64,000 nucleotides of DNA from Pseudovibrio exalbescens (GTDB lineage Bacteria > Pseudomonadota > Alphaproteobacteria > Rhizobiales > Stappiaceae): positions 248,001 through 312,000 of the forward strand of contig NZ_JAQZAJ010000006.1 of assembly GCF_028737195.1 (NCBI RefSeq), written 5' to 3'. Position 1 is the stretch's first letter; each line of letters opens with the position of its first letter. A program made the position numbers and the translations under genes. This document shows positions 17,208-25,870 of this stretch, one piece after another. The notes under the pieces were generated by a model. It made no database searches, had not been told where the DNA came from, and worked only from the letters and a program-made list of their open reading frames with translations.

Positions 17208-18449
17208 ATGGCGGACGAACTTAACAAGCAACTCATTTCCAATTTCTTCCGATACTTGAAGATCTCAAGCCAGAGTGATCCGCGCGCCAACACAACCCCC
17301 TCTTCATCTGGGCAATGGGAAATCGCTCGTTGCCTCGAAGTCGAGCTGAAAGCAATTGGGCTTAAAAATATCAGGCTCTCAGAGGAGTGCATCCTTACAG
17401 CCTATTTGCCCGGCACTGTTCAGGGCGTTGATAAAGTCGGGTTTTGCGCGCATATGGATACCGTAGACGTTTCATTGTCTCCTCACGTTCGTCCGCAAAT
17501 TCTGACGTATGTTGGTAGAGATCTTTGCCTGAATTCAGAACAGAACATTTGGTTTAAAGCCGCGGAGCATCCGGAAGCGGCGCCCTACGTCGGCCAAGAG
17601 ATCATCTTTTCAGATGGAACGAGTGTGCTCGGTGCCGACAACAAATCCGCGATAGCCATCATTATGACTTTGTTGAAAGAACTTTCCGAGACGGGAGAGC
17701 CTCACGGAGATATCTACATCGCATTTGTTCCAGACGAGGAAATCGGATTGGTCGGATCAAAGCGAATGGACCTATCTGACTTCCCAGTCGAGTATGCGTA
17801 CACAATTGACGGCGGAGAAATTGGAGAGGTCGTTTACGAGACATTCAATGCCGCATCAGTCACTGTAACTATCGAAGGCGTGACCGCCCACCCAATGACG
17901 GCGAAGGGTGTATTGGTTAACCCCATCCTGGTGGCGCAAGATTTTATCGCTAAGTTCGATAGAAAACAGACGCCCGAGGAAACAGAGGGCCGTGAAGGTT
18001 TCTGGTGGTTCGGAGGTGTTTCTGGAAATCAGAACAGCTGTCAACTTCAGATGAATATCCGGGATCACGATCTGTCCGAATTCAAGCGCCGAAAGGAGTT
18101 TGTCCTTGCTGCAGTTGAAGAGCTCAAAGCTGAATATCCGCGGGCGAACATCACGTGCAAACTAACAGATGTCTATGGAAACATTTCTAACTCGGTAAAG
18201 CCAAGTCATCGCGCGATTGCGCAAATTTATGAGGCGATGGAAGCTGTCGGTGTGGCGCCGAAAACCATAGCCATGCGCGGCGGGACGGATGGTTCAGCCC
18301 TCGCTGAAAAGGGCTTGGTTGTGCCGAACTACTTCACTGGTGGGCACAACTTTCACTCTCGCTTTGAGTTTTTACCAGTGCCAGCGTTCCGCGCAGCCTA
18401 TGATGTGACGAGAAAGATCGTTGATATTGTGGCTCAGCGAGCGCGGTAG
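17208..18449 (+). CDS. pepT: Peptidase T (M20B tripeptidase)
   Basis: 413 residues, close to the 408 of E. coli PepT. M20 metal-site motifs in order: HMDTVDVS (His/Asp), GADNKSAIA (bridging Asp), PDEEIGLVGSK (general-base and metal Glu), DGGEIGEVVYETFNAA, and C-terminal TGGHNFHSRFEF (His). It removes N-terminal residues from tripeptides in the cytosol and uses two zinc ions. ATG 17208 has AAGGGG upstream; an in-frame ATG at 17175 lacks one. It starts 86 bp after the second candidate parS palindrome. Confidence 0.95.
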   Translation: MADELNKQLISNFFRYLKISSQSDPRANTTPSSSGQWEIARCLEVELKAIGLKNIRLSEECILTAYLPGTVQGVDKVGFCAHMDTVDVSLSPHVRPQILTYVGRDLCLNSEQNIWFKAAEHPEAAPYVGQEIIFSDGTSVLGADNKSAIAIIMTLLKELSETGEPHGDIYIAFVPDEEIGLVGSKRMDLSDFPVEYAYTIDGGEIGEVVYETFNAASVTVTIEGVTAHPMTAKGVLVNPILVAQDFIAKFDRKQTPEETEGREGFWWFGGVSGNQNSCQLQMNIRDHDLSEFKRRKEFVLAAVEELKAEYPRANITCKLTDVYGNISNSVKPSHRAIAQIYEAMEAVGVAPKTIAMRGGTDGSALAEKGLVVPNYFTGGHNFHSRFEFLPVPAFRAAYDVTRKIVDIVAQRAR

Positions 18450-18512
18450 CAAGCAAATAGGTTGAAGTATGCCTGCCGGTCCTGAAGATGAAGACCGGCA
18501 GGCTGCCGACAA

Positions 18513-19751
18513 TCAGATGCGTTCAGGGGTGTGCTTTCGGAGTTCCGCTCTAGCAATCTGGCGTCGGTGTACAGCGTCCGGTCCATCGGCAAACCGAAGG
18601 GTTCGAAGGTTTGTCCATTGTTGCGCAAGTGTTGTGTCTTGGCTAATGCCCTTGGCACCCAGCAGCTGCATGGCTTCATCCGTAACCTTCAGTGCCATGC
18701 GCGGTGCGACTACCTTGATATGGCTGATCCAAATGGCAGCTTCTTTGGGTGTTGCGTGATCCATCATCCATGCAGCTTTGAGGCAGAGAAGCCGTGCCTG
18801 TTCAATTTCCATGCGGCATTCGGCAATAATGTCGTGGTTTGCTCCAAGCTGGTGCAGAGGCTTGCCAAATGCTTCGCGGGTGAGGGCGCGTTTGCACAGG
18901 GTCTCAAGAGCGGCTTCTGCCAGGCCAATTGCACGCATGCAGTGGTGAATGCGGCCCGGTCCAAGGCGCCCTTGAGCGACTTCAAATCCAGCGCCTTCCT
19001 CCAACAACATGTTTTCAGCTGGAACACGAACCTCTTCAAATCGAATGTGCATGTGTCCATGCGGCGCGTCATCGTGGCCGAACACCTCCATTGGCCTCAG
19101 CTTCGTAATGCCCGGCGTATCAGACGGGACAACGATCATCGAATGTTGCCGATGCTTTCCGCTGTCCGTCGGTGTATGGACCATGACAATGTAAACTGCG
19201 CAGCGGGGATCGCCGGCGCCGGAGGCCCACCATTTCTCGCCGTTTAAAACATAGCTATCCCCATCTCGGATGCAGGACATGCGCAAGTTCGTTGCGTCAG
19301 AAGAGCCAACATCCGGCTCTGTCATCAGATATGCAGAGCGGATTTGTCCATTTAGAAGGGGCGTAAGCCAACGCTCCTTGAGGGCAGGGGTGCCATAGCG
19401 TTCCAGAACCTCCATATTGCCCGTGTCCGGCGCATTGCAGTTGAACACTTCTGGGCCCAGCCGAGACTTTCCCATCTCCTCTGCCAGGTATGCATACTCC
19501 ACGGTGGTCAGTCCGTAGCCTCTTTCCGAATCAGTAAGCCAGAAGTTCCAAAGGCCGCGCTCTCTGGCCTTTGCCTTTAGCCCCTCAAGGATTTCGGTCT
19601 GTCTTGCTGTGAAGGTCCAGCGTCCTTCGCGTGGCACTTCATCGAAGTACTCTTGCTCAAGCGGAAGAACCTCGTCCTGTATCATTTCGGAAATCATTGC
19701 AATCAAAGGTTTAACTTTGTCACTGGCACCTAGATCCATGGCAGCTGGCAT
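18513..19751 (-). CDS. Acyl-CoA dehydrogenase (ACAD10/ACAD11-like)
   Basis: 412 residues. The flavin and substrate regions are typical: YLMTEPDVGSSDATNLRMS, VLNGEKWWASGAGDP, then GRLGPGRIHHCMRAIGLAEAALE, the signature of the ACAD10/11 subgroup. It oxidises acyl-CoA to trans-enoyl-CoA with FAD. It is divergent from an operon encoding two short-chain dehydrogenases, a MaoC hydratase and an APH-like kinase; human ACAD10/11 fuse exactly this dehydrogenase to an APH-like kinase, and recent work links that pair to 4-hydroxy-acyl-CoA catabolism. The shared intergenic region holds a likely TetR operator. Confidence 0.93.
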   Translation of the reverse strand: MPAAMDLGASDKVKPLIAMISEMIQDEVLPLEQEYFDEVPREGRWTFTARQTEILEGLKAKARERGLWNFWLTDSERGYGLTTVEYAYLAEEMGKSRLGPEVFNCNAPDTGNMEVLERYGTPALKERWLTPLLNGQIRSAYLMTEPDVGSSDATNLRMSCIRDGDSYVLNGEKWWASGAGDPRCAVYIVMVHTPTDSGKHRQHSMIVVPSDTPGITKLRPMEVFGHDDAPHGHMHIRFEEVRVPAENMLLEEGAGFEVAQGRLGPGRIHHCMRAIGLAEAALETLCKRALTREAFGKPLHQLGANHDIIAECRMEIEQARLLCLKAAWMMDHATPKEAAIWISHIKVVAPRMALKVTDEAMQLLGAKGISQDTTLAQQWTNLRTLRFADGPDAVHRRQIARAELRKHTPERI

Positions 19752-19885
19752 AATGTTTTTCTCCCTGAAATCGATGAATAAATGGTCCTGCGAAGCGGTC
19801 TCAAGTCTCTCCCAAGCTCGATGAAACCTACTCGTAAGGATGGTCAGGCTGCGCCAGTTTCCCCTTTACAAGCTGAGGTATACGC

Positions 19886-19907
19886 AAACATACTACTGAG
19901 TATGTTT
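19886..19907. promoter_or_regulatory. Likely TetR operator in the divergent acyl-CoA promoter region
   Basis: Perfect 9-bp arms AAACATACT (19886-19894) and AGTATGTTT (19899-19907) around ACTG. It lies 135 bp upstream of the acyl-CoA dehydrogenase and 117 bp upstream of the SDR operon, the right place for joint control by the TetR protein at the operon's end. Confidence 0.65.
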
Positions 19908-20023
19908 TTTATGTCCCGGAAGGTCAAGTAAGTTGGACCTCTGATGTAAGCCAGAAATTTCTGTGGCATTACTACAGGTAGCTTGAACCACAACCTGACG
20001 GGGCAATCTGGGAGGAGGATCAC

Positions 20024-20842
20024 TTGAGTTACCTTGAAGATCTGTTCAGTGTCTCGGGAAAGGTCGCCCTTGTGACCGGTGGTGGGACTGGCATCGGATA
20101 CATGATTGCGTCAGCGCTGGCTCATGGAGGGGCGCGGGTTTTAATCTGTTCTCGCAAGCTTGATGCGGTTGAGGAGGCTGCGAAGCGCATCAATGGGGAA
20201 GACCCAAGGGGCGTTGTCGAAGCGCTTCAAGCAGATGTGTCATCAGAGCAAAGCGTTGAAGCTCTGGTCGCGGAGGTGCGCGGTCGTACGGATAAGTTGG
20301 ATATACTCGTCAACAATGCAGGTGTCACATGGGGGGAGCGGCTCGAAAAGTTTCCCTTCGAGGCCTGGCAGAAGGTGATGGACGTTAATGTTGCTGGTCT
20401 TTTTCACCTGACGCGCTGCCTCTTGCCGCTTTTGAAGGCGTCGGCAACAGGGGATGAACCTGCCCGCGTTATCAATCTTGGGTCGGTCATGGGATCAACC
20501 CCCATTGGCGATGGCGCATATTCCTACGCGGCCTCAAAGGCTGCGGTACACCATCTGACCCAAATCCTGGCTAAGGAGTTGGCAGCTGATCGCATTACGG
20601 TCAATGCCTTTGCACCGGGTCCGTTTCAGTCGAAAATGACGCGCTTTGCTACGGGCACAGAGCAAAAAGCAGCGCGAGTGGGAGAGAATGTCCCGCTTGG
20701 CCGCATTGGAAGGCCTGAAGATGTTGGCGGTGCTGCGTTGTTCTTGTGCAGCAAAGCGGGGTCATATGTAACCGGCGCCGTGCTGCCTCTGTGTGGTGGC
20801 ATTCACGTGGCAACGGGCACGAGCCTGTTTGATATGAGTTGA
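20024..20842 (+). CDS. Short-chain dehydrogenase/reductase
   Basis: 272 residues, classical SDR. The cofactor motif TGGGTGIG lies at about residues 19-26, NNAG follows, and the catalytic YSYAASK (Tyr-x-x-x-Lys) comes after a Ser in NLGSVMGS. It probably acts on 3-hydroxyacyl-CoA or a similar hydroxy-acyl intermediate in this catabolic operon. The start is a TTG at 20024, 4-5 nt after a strong GGAGGAGGA ribosome site; no ATG fits better. First gene of a five-gene run ending with tetR. Confidence 0.9.
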   Translation: MSYLEDLFSVSGKVALVTGGGTGIGYMIASALAHGGARVLICSRKLDAVEEAAKRINGEDPRGVVEALQADVSSEQSVEALVAEVRGRTDKLDILVNNAGVTWGERLEKFPFEAWQKVMDVNVAGLFHLTRCLLPLLKASATGDEPARVINLGSVMGSTPIGDGAYSYAASKAAVHHLTQILAKELAADRITVNAFAPGPFQSKMTRFATGTEQKAARVGENVPLGRIGRPEDVGGAALFLCSKAGSYVTGAVLPLCGGIHVATGTSLFDMS

Positions 20843-20848
20843 GGGGCT

Positions 20849-21319
20849 ATGAACGTAACTCTCGACCAACTCAAACAAACCATAGGCGCCGAGCTGCAAC
20901 CATCCAGTTGGATTACGGTGGACCAAGAGATGATATCCAATTTCGGACATCTCACCATGGACACGCAATTCATTCATATGGATCCGGAACGGGCGGTAGT
21001 GGAAACTCCCTTTGGGGGAACCATCGCACATGGTTTCCTCAGTCTTTCACTGGCGAGCAAGATGGCCATGGAAGTCCTGCCGCGTCTCCTCGGCCAATCC
21101 ATGGGCGTCAACTATGGCTTTGACAAAATTCGTTTTTTGAGCCCGGTCGCAAGTGGCAAGCGCATTCGTGGCTGGTTCATGCTTTCATCGGTAACGCCCA
21201 AAGGCAAAGAGCGGGTTTTGCTTTCCCACCATTTCAAGATTGAAATTGAAGGCGCTGAGACGCCTGCTCTGATTGGTGACTGGCTAACCCTGATTTATTT
21301 TGAAGAGGCAATTTCATGA
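20849..21319 (+). CDS. MaoC-family enoyl-CoA hydratase
   Basis: 156 residues, single hot-dog domain. The hydratase-2 motif is present: FIHMDPERA followed by PFGGTIAHGFLSLSL (Asp and His of the R-specific hydratase site). It would hydrate trans-2-enoyl-CoA to 3-hydroxyacyl-CoA, downstream of the acyl-CoA dehydrogenase. It is 6 bp after the first SDR and overlaps the second by 4 bp (ATGA). Confidence 0.92.
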   Translation: MNVTLDQLKQTIGAELQPSSWITVDQEMISNFGHLTMDTQFIHMDPERAVVETPFGGTIAHGFLSLSLASKMAMEVLPRLLGQSMGVNYGFDKIRFLSPVASGKRIRGWFMLSSVTPKGKERVLLSHHFKIEIEGAETPALIGDWLTLIYFEEAIS

Positions 21320-22218
21320 CTTTCGATTTTTCTGGAAAAACAGCAGTAATTACAGGCGCAGGTGGCGGTCTGGGCCGCGCCTATGCATTGGCGCTTGCCG
21401 CGCGCGGCGCAAATGTGGTGGTCAATGACCTTGGCGGTGCCGTGGATGGGCAGGGCCGCTCTTCCTCCGCGGCCGAAGCCGTCTGCGCGGAGATAGAGGC
21501 TCTGGGCGCTAAGGCGATTGCAAATGGCGCAGATGTCTCCAACGCTGATGAAGTCGCGGCGATGGTGAAGGCAGCTGTCGATGCCTTCGGTCGGGTCGAT
21601 ATCCTCATCAACAACGCTGGCATCTTGCGTGACAAGTCCTTTCACAAAATGGAAATGGCTGACTGGGACAAGGTCATTGCCGTTCATCTTACCGGCGCTG
21701 CGGTTTGCACCAAAGCAGTTTGGCCGCTTATGCGGGAGCAGGGGTATGGCCGCGTGGTCATGACGACGTCTCCCTCCGGCCTTTGTGGCAACTTCGGGCA
21801 AGCGAACTACGGTGCCGCAAAAGCAGGCCTGTGGGGGCTCATGAACACGCTGGCGCTGGAAGGGGCGAAGTACAACATCCATACCAACTGCATCGCGCCT
21901 ACGGCCGTTACGCGCATGACAGAGAACCTTATGGATCCCTCGGTGGTCGACATGCTCAGCCCTGAAAACATCGCTCCTGCGGTGGTTTTCCTGTGTTCTG
22001 AGGGGGCGCCCAACAAGACGGTCATGATGGCGGCGGGTGGGTCCTATTCAGTCGCGCGCATGGTGGAAACGCAGGGTCTGCACCTAGCGCAGGAGGATCG
22101 AACACCAGAAGGCATTGCAGCGCGGTTTGAGCGCATTTCAGATCTCTCGCAGGCCTATTCGTCGGCTTCCGCCTTCGATCATGTCGTGAACATCATGAAG
22201 GCGCCACGCAATGGTTAG
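21316..22218 (+). CDS. SDR-family 3-hydroxyacyl-CoA dehydrogenase-like protein
   Basis: 300 residues, similar to the dehydrogenase part of peroxisomal multifunctional enzyme HSD17B4. TGAGGGLGRAYALALAARGANVVVNDLGG binds NAD(P). NNAGILRDKSFHKM and YGAAKAGLWGLMNTLALEG carry the catalytic motifs. It likely oxidises the (R)-3-hydroxyacyl-CoA produced by the adjacent MaoC hydratase. Start coupled to the MaoC stop (ATGA). Confidence 0.9.
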   Translation: MTFDFSGKTAVITGAGGGLGRAYALALAARGANVVVNDLGGAVDGQGRSSSAAEAVCAEIEALGAKAIANGADVSNADEVAAMVKAAVDAFGRVDILINNAGILRDKSFHKMEMADWDKVIAVHLTGAAVCTKAVWPLMREQGYGRVVMTTSPSGLCGNFGQANYGAAKAGLWGLMNTLALEGAKYNIHTNCIAPTAVTRMTENLMDPSVVDMLSPENIAPAVVFLCSEGAPNKTVMMAAGGSYSVARMVETQGLHLAQEDRTPEGIAARFERISDLSQAYSSASAFDHVVNIMKAPRNG

Positions 22219-22251
22219 TCTCGGTACCACTCAGCCGGAGAGGGGGCGGCC

Positions 22252-23298
22252 ATGGCAGGACTAGTGCATAGCTATGATGCGGTGCAGCTGGAGCGTTATC
22301 TGGCTGACCATGTGCCCGGTTTCACGACGCTGGACGGCTTTGAAAAGTTCGCTGGCGGGCAGTCAAACCCCACCTACAAGGTGACTTCGGGTGAGCGCAC
22401 CTTTGTTCTCAGAGCCAAACCGCCGGGCGATCTGTTGGCCTCAGCCCATCAAGTCGACCGCGAATACCGCGTCCTGTCCGCGCTGGAAAATACGGATGTG
22501 CCAGTGCCGCGTACCTATCACCTCTCTGGTGAACAATCGCCCCTTGGCGCGCAGTTCTTTGTAATGGAGTTTCTGGATGGGCGGATTTTCTGGGATCCCG
22601 CGCTGCCAGAGCTGCAACGCGAAGACCGCCGTCCTTTGTTCTCAGCCATGAACCGCACCCTGGCCGCGTTGCATGAAGTGCAGCCGGAAGCCGTCGGTTT
22701 GGCGAATTACGGCAAGCCGGGGAACTATTTCGAGCGTCAGACCGATCGTTGGGTCCGTCAGTATCGTGCCAGCGAGACCGACCCCCAACCGGACCTGGAA
22801 GCGGTCATTGCGTGGTTACAGGCCAATATGGTTTCCGATGATGGGCAAGTGTCACTGGTTCATGGGGATTTCCGATTGGACAATCTGATGTTCGCACCCG
22901 GTCGGCCTGAGGTCATCGGGGTACTGGACTGGGAACTGTCTACCTTGGGGCATCCGCTCGCAGATCTTGCCTATCAGTGCATGCAGTGGCGACTGCCCAA
23001 TAAGGGGATGTTGCGGGGGCTTGCAGGCATAGACAGGGCGTCGCAAGGCCTGCCAAGCGAGCGGGAATACGTCGCCGAATACTGCCAGCGCCGGGGGTGG
23101 TCTGGCGTTACCAATTGGAACTTCTATCTGGTCTTCAGCATGTTTCGGCTTGCGGCCATCGTGCAGGGTATCTTGCACAGGGCGGCAAACGGCACGGCTT
23201 CCAACCCGGGGACCATAGACCAATTCGGACCCGCGCTACGCCTACTGGGCAGCATGGCGCGGGATCTAACCGAAACACCCTCAGAGGTTCATCTCTGA
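22252..23298 (+). CDS. APH-like phosphotransferase (ACAD10 kinase-domain type)
   Basis: 348 residues, aminoglycoside-phosphotransferase fold. It begins with a P-loop-like strand (FAGGQSNPTYKVTS), a Lys in FVLRAKPPGDLL, the catalytic loop HGDFRLDNLMF and metal-binding VLDWELSTLGHPLADLAY. These match the kinase domain fused to ACAD10/11 in animals. In this operon it is more likely to phosphorylate a hydroxy-acyl-CoA than to confer antibiotic resistance. A strong GAGGGGGCGG ribosome site precedes the ATG. Confidence 0.9.
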   Translation: MAGLVHSYDAVQLERYLADHVPGFTTLDGFEKFAGGQSNPTYKVTSGERTFVLRAKPPGDLLASAHQVDREYRVLSALENTDVPVPRTYHLSGEQSPLGAQFFVMEFLDGRIFWDPALPELQREDRRPLFSAMNRTLAALHEVQPEAVGLANYGKPGNYFERQTDRWVRQYRASETDPQPDLEAVIAWLQANMVSDDGQVSLVHGDFRLDNLMFAPGRPEVIGVLDWELSTLGHPLADLAYQCMQWRLPNKGMLRGLAGIDRASQGLPSEREYVAEYCQRRGWSGVTNWNFYLVFSMFRLAAIVQGILHRAANGTASNPGTIDQFGPALRLLGSMARDLTETPSEVHL

Positions 23299-23338
23299 GG
23301 GGCGGAACTTGAAAGCCCTTAAGTCTGGAGGGATAGGA

Positions 23339-23959
23339 ATGCTTGCGGAAATGAATAAGTCTCAGCTCGAAATTCTGGAAGCTGCGGCAGATTGCTTTGC
23401 AAATTATGGTGCGGACGCGGTGTCTATTGACGATATTGCGCGGCATCTCCATGCCACAAAAGGTCGGATCTACCATCACTTCCGGTCCAAGTCAGAGCTT
23501 CTTTGTGCCGTGCGCATGCGCTCTGTGTCTCTGATGTTCGATCAGATCGCGCCCATCGTGGACAGCATCGACGACCCGCTGGAAGCCATGAAGAAAATGG
23601 CCTTCACCCACGTTCAGCTCATCTTGGGGCACCACAGTTTCCACCGTGTGGTCTCGGAGGATTTTCGGGTGTTCTTCAACCGTTCAACCACGCCGGATGA
23701 GCGTCGCCAGATTCAAGAGATCATCGACAAGCGTACAGCCTATGAAAACCTGTTCCGGGAAGTGCTGCGGAAGGGCATGAAGTCAGGCGTCTTTGCAGAG
23801 CGCCCGATTTCGTTGACCGTGCATAGCTTGATTACGCTGCTCAATAGCCCCTCGATCTGGTACAGCCCGCGTCCAAATCAGACGCAGGATGACCGTGATG
23901 TGATTGCGCGTGATCTGGCGCAGATGGCGCTTGGCGCGCTGGGTGTAAAGGACGCCTGA
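23339..23959 (+). CDS. TetR-family transcriptional regulator
   Basis: 206 residues from ATG 23339, which follows GGAGGGATAGG; a TTG at 23309 is in frame but has a weaker ribosome site. The helix-turn-helix is SIDDIARHLHATKGRIYHHFRSKSELL, and the C-terminal part is a ligand domain typical of fatty-acid-metabolism TetRs. It closes the SDR-MaoC-SDR-APH operon and most likely represses it and the divergent acyl-CoA dehydrogenase through the palindrome at 19886-19907, with an acyl-CoA as the inducer. Confidence 0.9.
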   Translation: MLAEMNKSQLEILEAAADCFANYGADAVSIDDIARHLHATKGRIYHHFRSKSELLCAVRMRSVSLMFDQIAPIVDSIDDPLEAMKKMAFTHVQLILGHHSFHRVVSEDFRVFFNRSTTPDERRQIQEIIDKRTAYENLFREVLRKGMKSGVFAERPISLTVHSLITLLNSPSIWYSPRPNQTQDDRDVIARDLAQMALGALGVKDA

Positions 23960-23978
23960 CTGTGACCGTTGCGCGAGA

Positions 23979-24584
23979 TTAATCGCGCAGTTCCGGGCAG
24001 CAGAACATCTCTCGTGCAGGCAGCAGTTCCAGTGCGGTATGGGCCAGGTCAATCATCGGGCGAAGGGGATAGGTCTGGTCCAGCCCACGGCATGCACGCA
24101 CATGCTCCAGCGCCACCTCGAAGCTCGGGAATTCTGAGGCTTGGCAAAGATGCAGGTAGAGTGCAAGAACAGTGGCTGACCGGCTACGGCCGCCACGGCA
24201 GTGGATCAACACGTTCCCCTGCCGGTGAGGGGGGTAGTGGTCTTTGCCAGGGCTGGCCTGTCCAATAACGCCCGCAAGCGCAAATACACCCGAGAGCAAA
24301 TGGTGGGCCGTGTTGCCGTTACCATCAATCAGGCCGATATGTGTGCGCCGCACCGCTACACCGTTCGGCAGCGTGAGCGGAAGCATCTCCACGTTGACGG
24401 CGAAGTTCATTGTGGATGTGATGCCTTCCCGCATTAGCAGTTCCGGATCACTCGCGGCCACCTTGTTGCCGATGAACAGGGAAATCGCCGGATAGCCCTT
24501 CAGATGGTAGACGGGAATGGCAACAGGCGTCAGGTCCTCTTTCTTCTCGTCGGAAAGTGGGGTTGTCAGGCTGTTGTCAGACAT
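23979..24584 (-). CDS. Dual-specificity/tyrosine-type protein phosphatase
   Basis: 201 residues from ATG 24584. The catalytic P-loop HCRGGRSRS (His-Cys-x5-Arg-Ser) lies near residue 132 and is preceded by THIGLIDGNGN, which may hold the general-acid Asp. The fold is the cysteine-based DSP type, so it should dephosphorylate a protein or small phosphoester in the cytosol. Its start lies inside the end of the metallo-hydrolase gene (8-bp overlap, ATGTCTGA), so the two are co-translated. Substrate unknown. Confidence 0.88.
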   Translation of the reverse strand: MSDNSLTTPLSDEKKEDLTPVAIPVYHLKGYPAISLFIGNKVAASDPELLMREGITSTMNFAVNVEMLPLTLPNGVAVRRTHIGLIDGNGNTAHHLLSGVFALAGVIGQASPGKDHYPPHRQGNVLIHCRGGRSRSATVLALYLHLCQASEFPSFEVALEHVRACRGLDQTYPLRPMIDLAHTALELLPAREMFCCPELRD

Positions 24585-25812
24585 CAAGCGTCCTCTCATT
24601 GTGGCAGTCCGCGCTTGCCGGGGTCAGCGGAATTATACGGTCCCAACATAGCCGCTCTCCGAGCTTGGCCAAGAGTTTGGGGGCTTTATCCTTCTCAAGG
24701 AACGCTGGTACCACTTTTTGCGCCTGCGTCTCATCTGCCAACGCGACGATGTCCTTCATACGAGGATGTACGTTCCAGGGCAACCATTGGGCCTTTTTGG
24801 CGTCCAGCAATTGGCGGGCACGAGAGTTGTTTGGCACAAAACCCGTAAAGATGAAGCGAAAGCCGCTCGTCTCCCCATTCGCCAGAGCTTGGCTCAGCCC
24901 ATAGTCTGCGTTTGGCCCTGTCGCCACGATCACGTCTAGGGGGCTGGCGCTGGTTTCGGCAAGGGGGGCCTGAAGAAGAGCCGCAAGCGACTGCCGCGCT
25001 TCAGGTCGTATCAACCCGCTGTTGGGGCGGCTCAAGTAGCGCAGTTCGCTAGCGATTTGAGCGTCGAGCTTTACCGGAAGACCCGCTTGGTGGAGCGCCA
25101 AGGCCATCTCAGGGCCCCGTCCGCCTGTTGGTACGCACAGAACAGCGCCCCCACGAGAGGCCTCTACAACGGCCTCGATTTGATCGCAAAGACTGTCGTT
25201 TCGGTCTCCATAAGAGGCATCGGCAATGACCACTTCTGCTCGTGGCGGCCTGTCGAATGGCAGAAGCGCGGATTCAACGCTGTGATCGCCCATGTAGAGA
25301 AGCCCATCGCCCGCATCCAAATGCAGCCAAAGCCCACCGGGGGCGTGCCCCGCCTGGCCAACGGTGAGTGTCGTACCACCCACACTTATTGCACCTTCAA
25401 GTGGCAACACGTGCCGGTTGGAGGCCGGTACAGGGGCGTCTTGCAGAAACGACCAGGTTGCAGCGCTGGCATAAACGCTGGGGTTGCCGAGCTGCGGGAG
25501 CAGCGACAACGCGCCTGCGTGGTCCACGTGGGCATGGCTGAGAACCACGGCCTCGATGGAATCGACACCGTGAAAATTAGGTAGAACACCCGGCTCTGGG
25601 CCTTCACCCAGATCCAGAAGAATCTGTTTCCCTTGGAGGTGAATCAGAAACGCAGCGGGCAACTTGCCACCCACGCCGCTGATTGCCGTCAGTTTAGGCA
25701 CAACGAGCTCCGAGTTTTTTGAGATTGATTTAGCGTTGGCTGGCAATCCTTTAGCTCTCCAACATGTCGGTGCTGTGAACATGGCTATCATCAAACTGAA
25801 TTCATGATTCAC
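24577..25812 (-). CDS. Metallo-beta-lactamase-fold hydrolase (RNase J/CPSF-like)
   Basis: 411 residues from the GTG at 25812; ATGs at 25791 and 25782 are alternatives, and the conserved part begins only at about residue 37. The metal-binding HxHxDH box is SHAHVDHAGALSLL. Later GDHSVESALLPF and C-terminal FTGFVPNNSRARQL with PWNVHPRMKD recall beta-CASP-type MBL proteins. Such proteins may be nucleases, but a metabolic hydrolase is equally possible. It is coupled to the downstream phosphatase, and the pairing is unusual to me. Confidence 0.85.
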   Translation of the reverse strand: MNHEFSLMIAMFTAPTCWRAKGLPANAKSISKNSELVVPKLTAISGVGGKLPAAFLIHLQGKQILLDLGEGPEPGVLPNFHGVDSIEAVVLSHAHVDHAGALSLLPQLGNPSVYASAATWSFLQDAPVPASNRHVLPLEGAISVGGTTLTVGQAGHAPGGLWLHLDAGDGLLYMGDHSVESALLPFDRPPRAEVVIADASYGDRNDSLCDQIEAVVEASRGGAVLCVPTGGRGPEMALALHQAGLPVKLDAQIASELRYLSRPNSGLIRPEARQSLAALLQAPLAETSASPLDVIVATGPNADYGLSQALANGETSGFRFIFTGFVPNNSRARQLLDAKKAQWLPWNVHPRMKDIVALADETQAQKVVPAFLEKDKAPKLLAKLGERLCWDRIIPLTPASADCHNERTLDV

Positions 25813-25870
25813 GGTTCTGTAAACTATCGATTCCTATTCTCGGCCTAGTCGAATTAAGAGGCTGTTCACC

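Noticed and set aside
17038-17259. 73-residue open frame overlapping the candidate parS sites and pepT start
   Set aside because: Spans the palindromes and overlaps pepT out of frame; no supporting feature.
18039-18050. Third parS copy inside pepT
   Set aside because: Only 12 of 16 bases match and palindromy is lost.
22252-23298. Aminoglycoside resistance gene
   Set aside because: The APH fold is real, but the neighbours and motifs match the ACAD10-type metabolic kinase.
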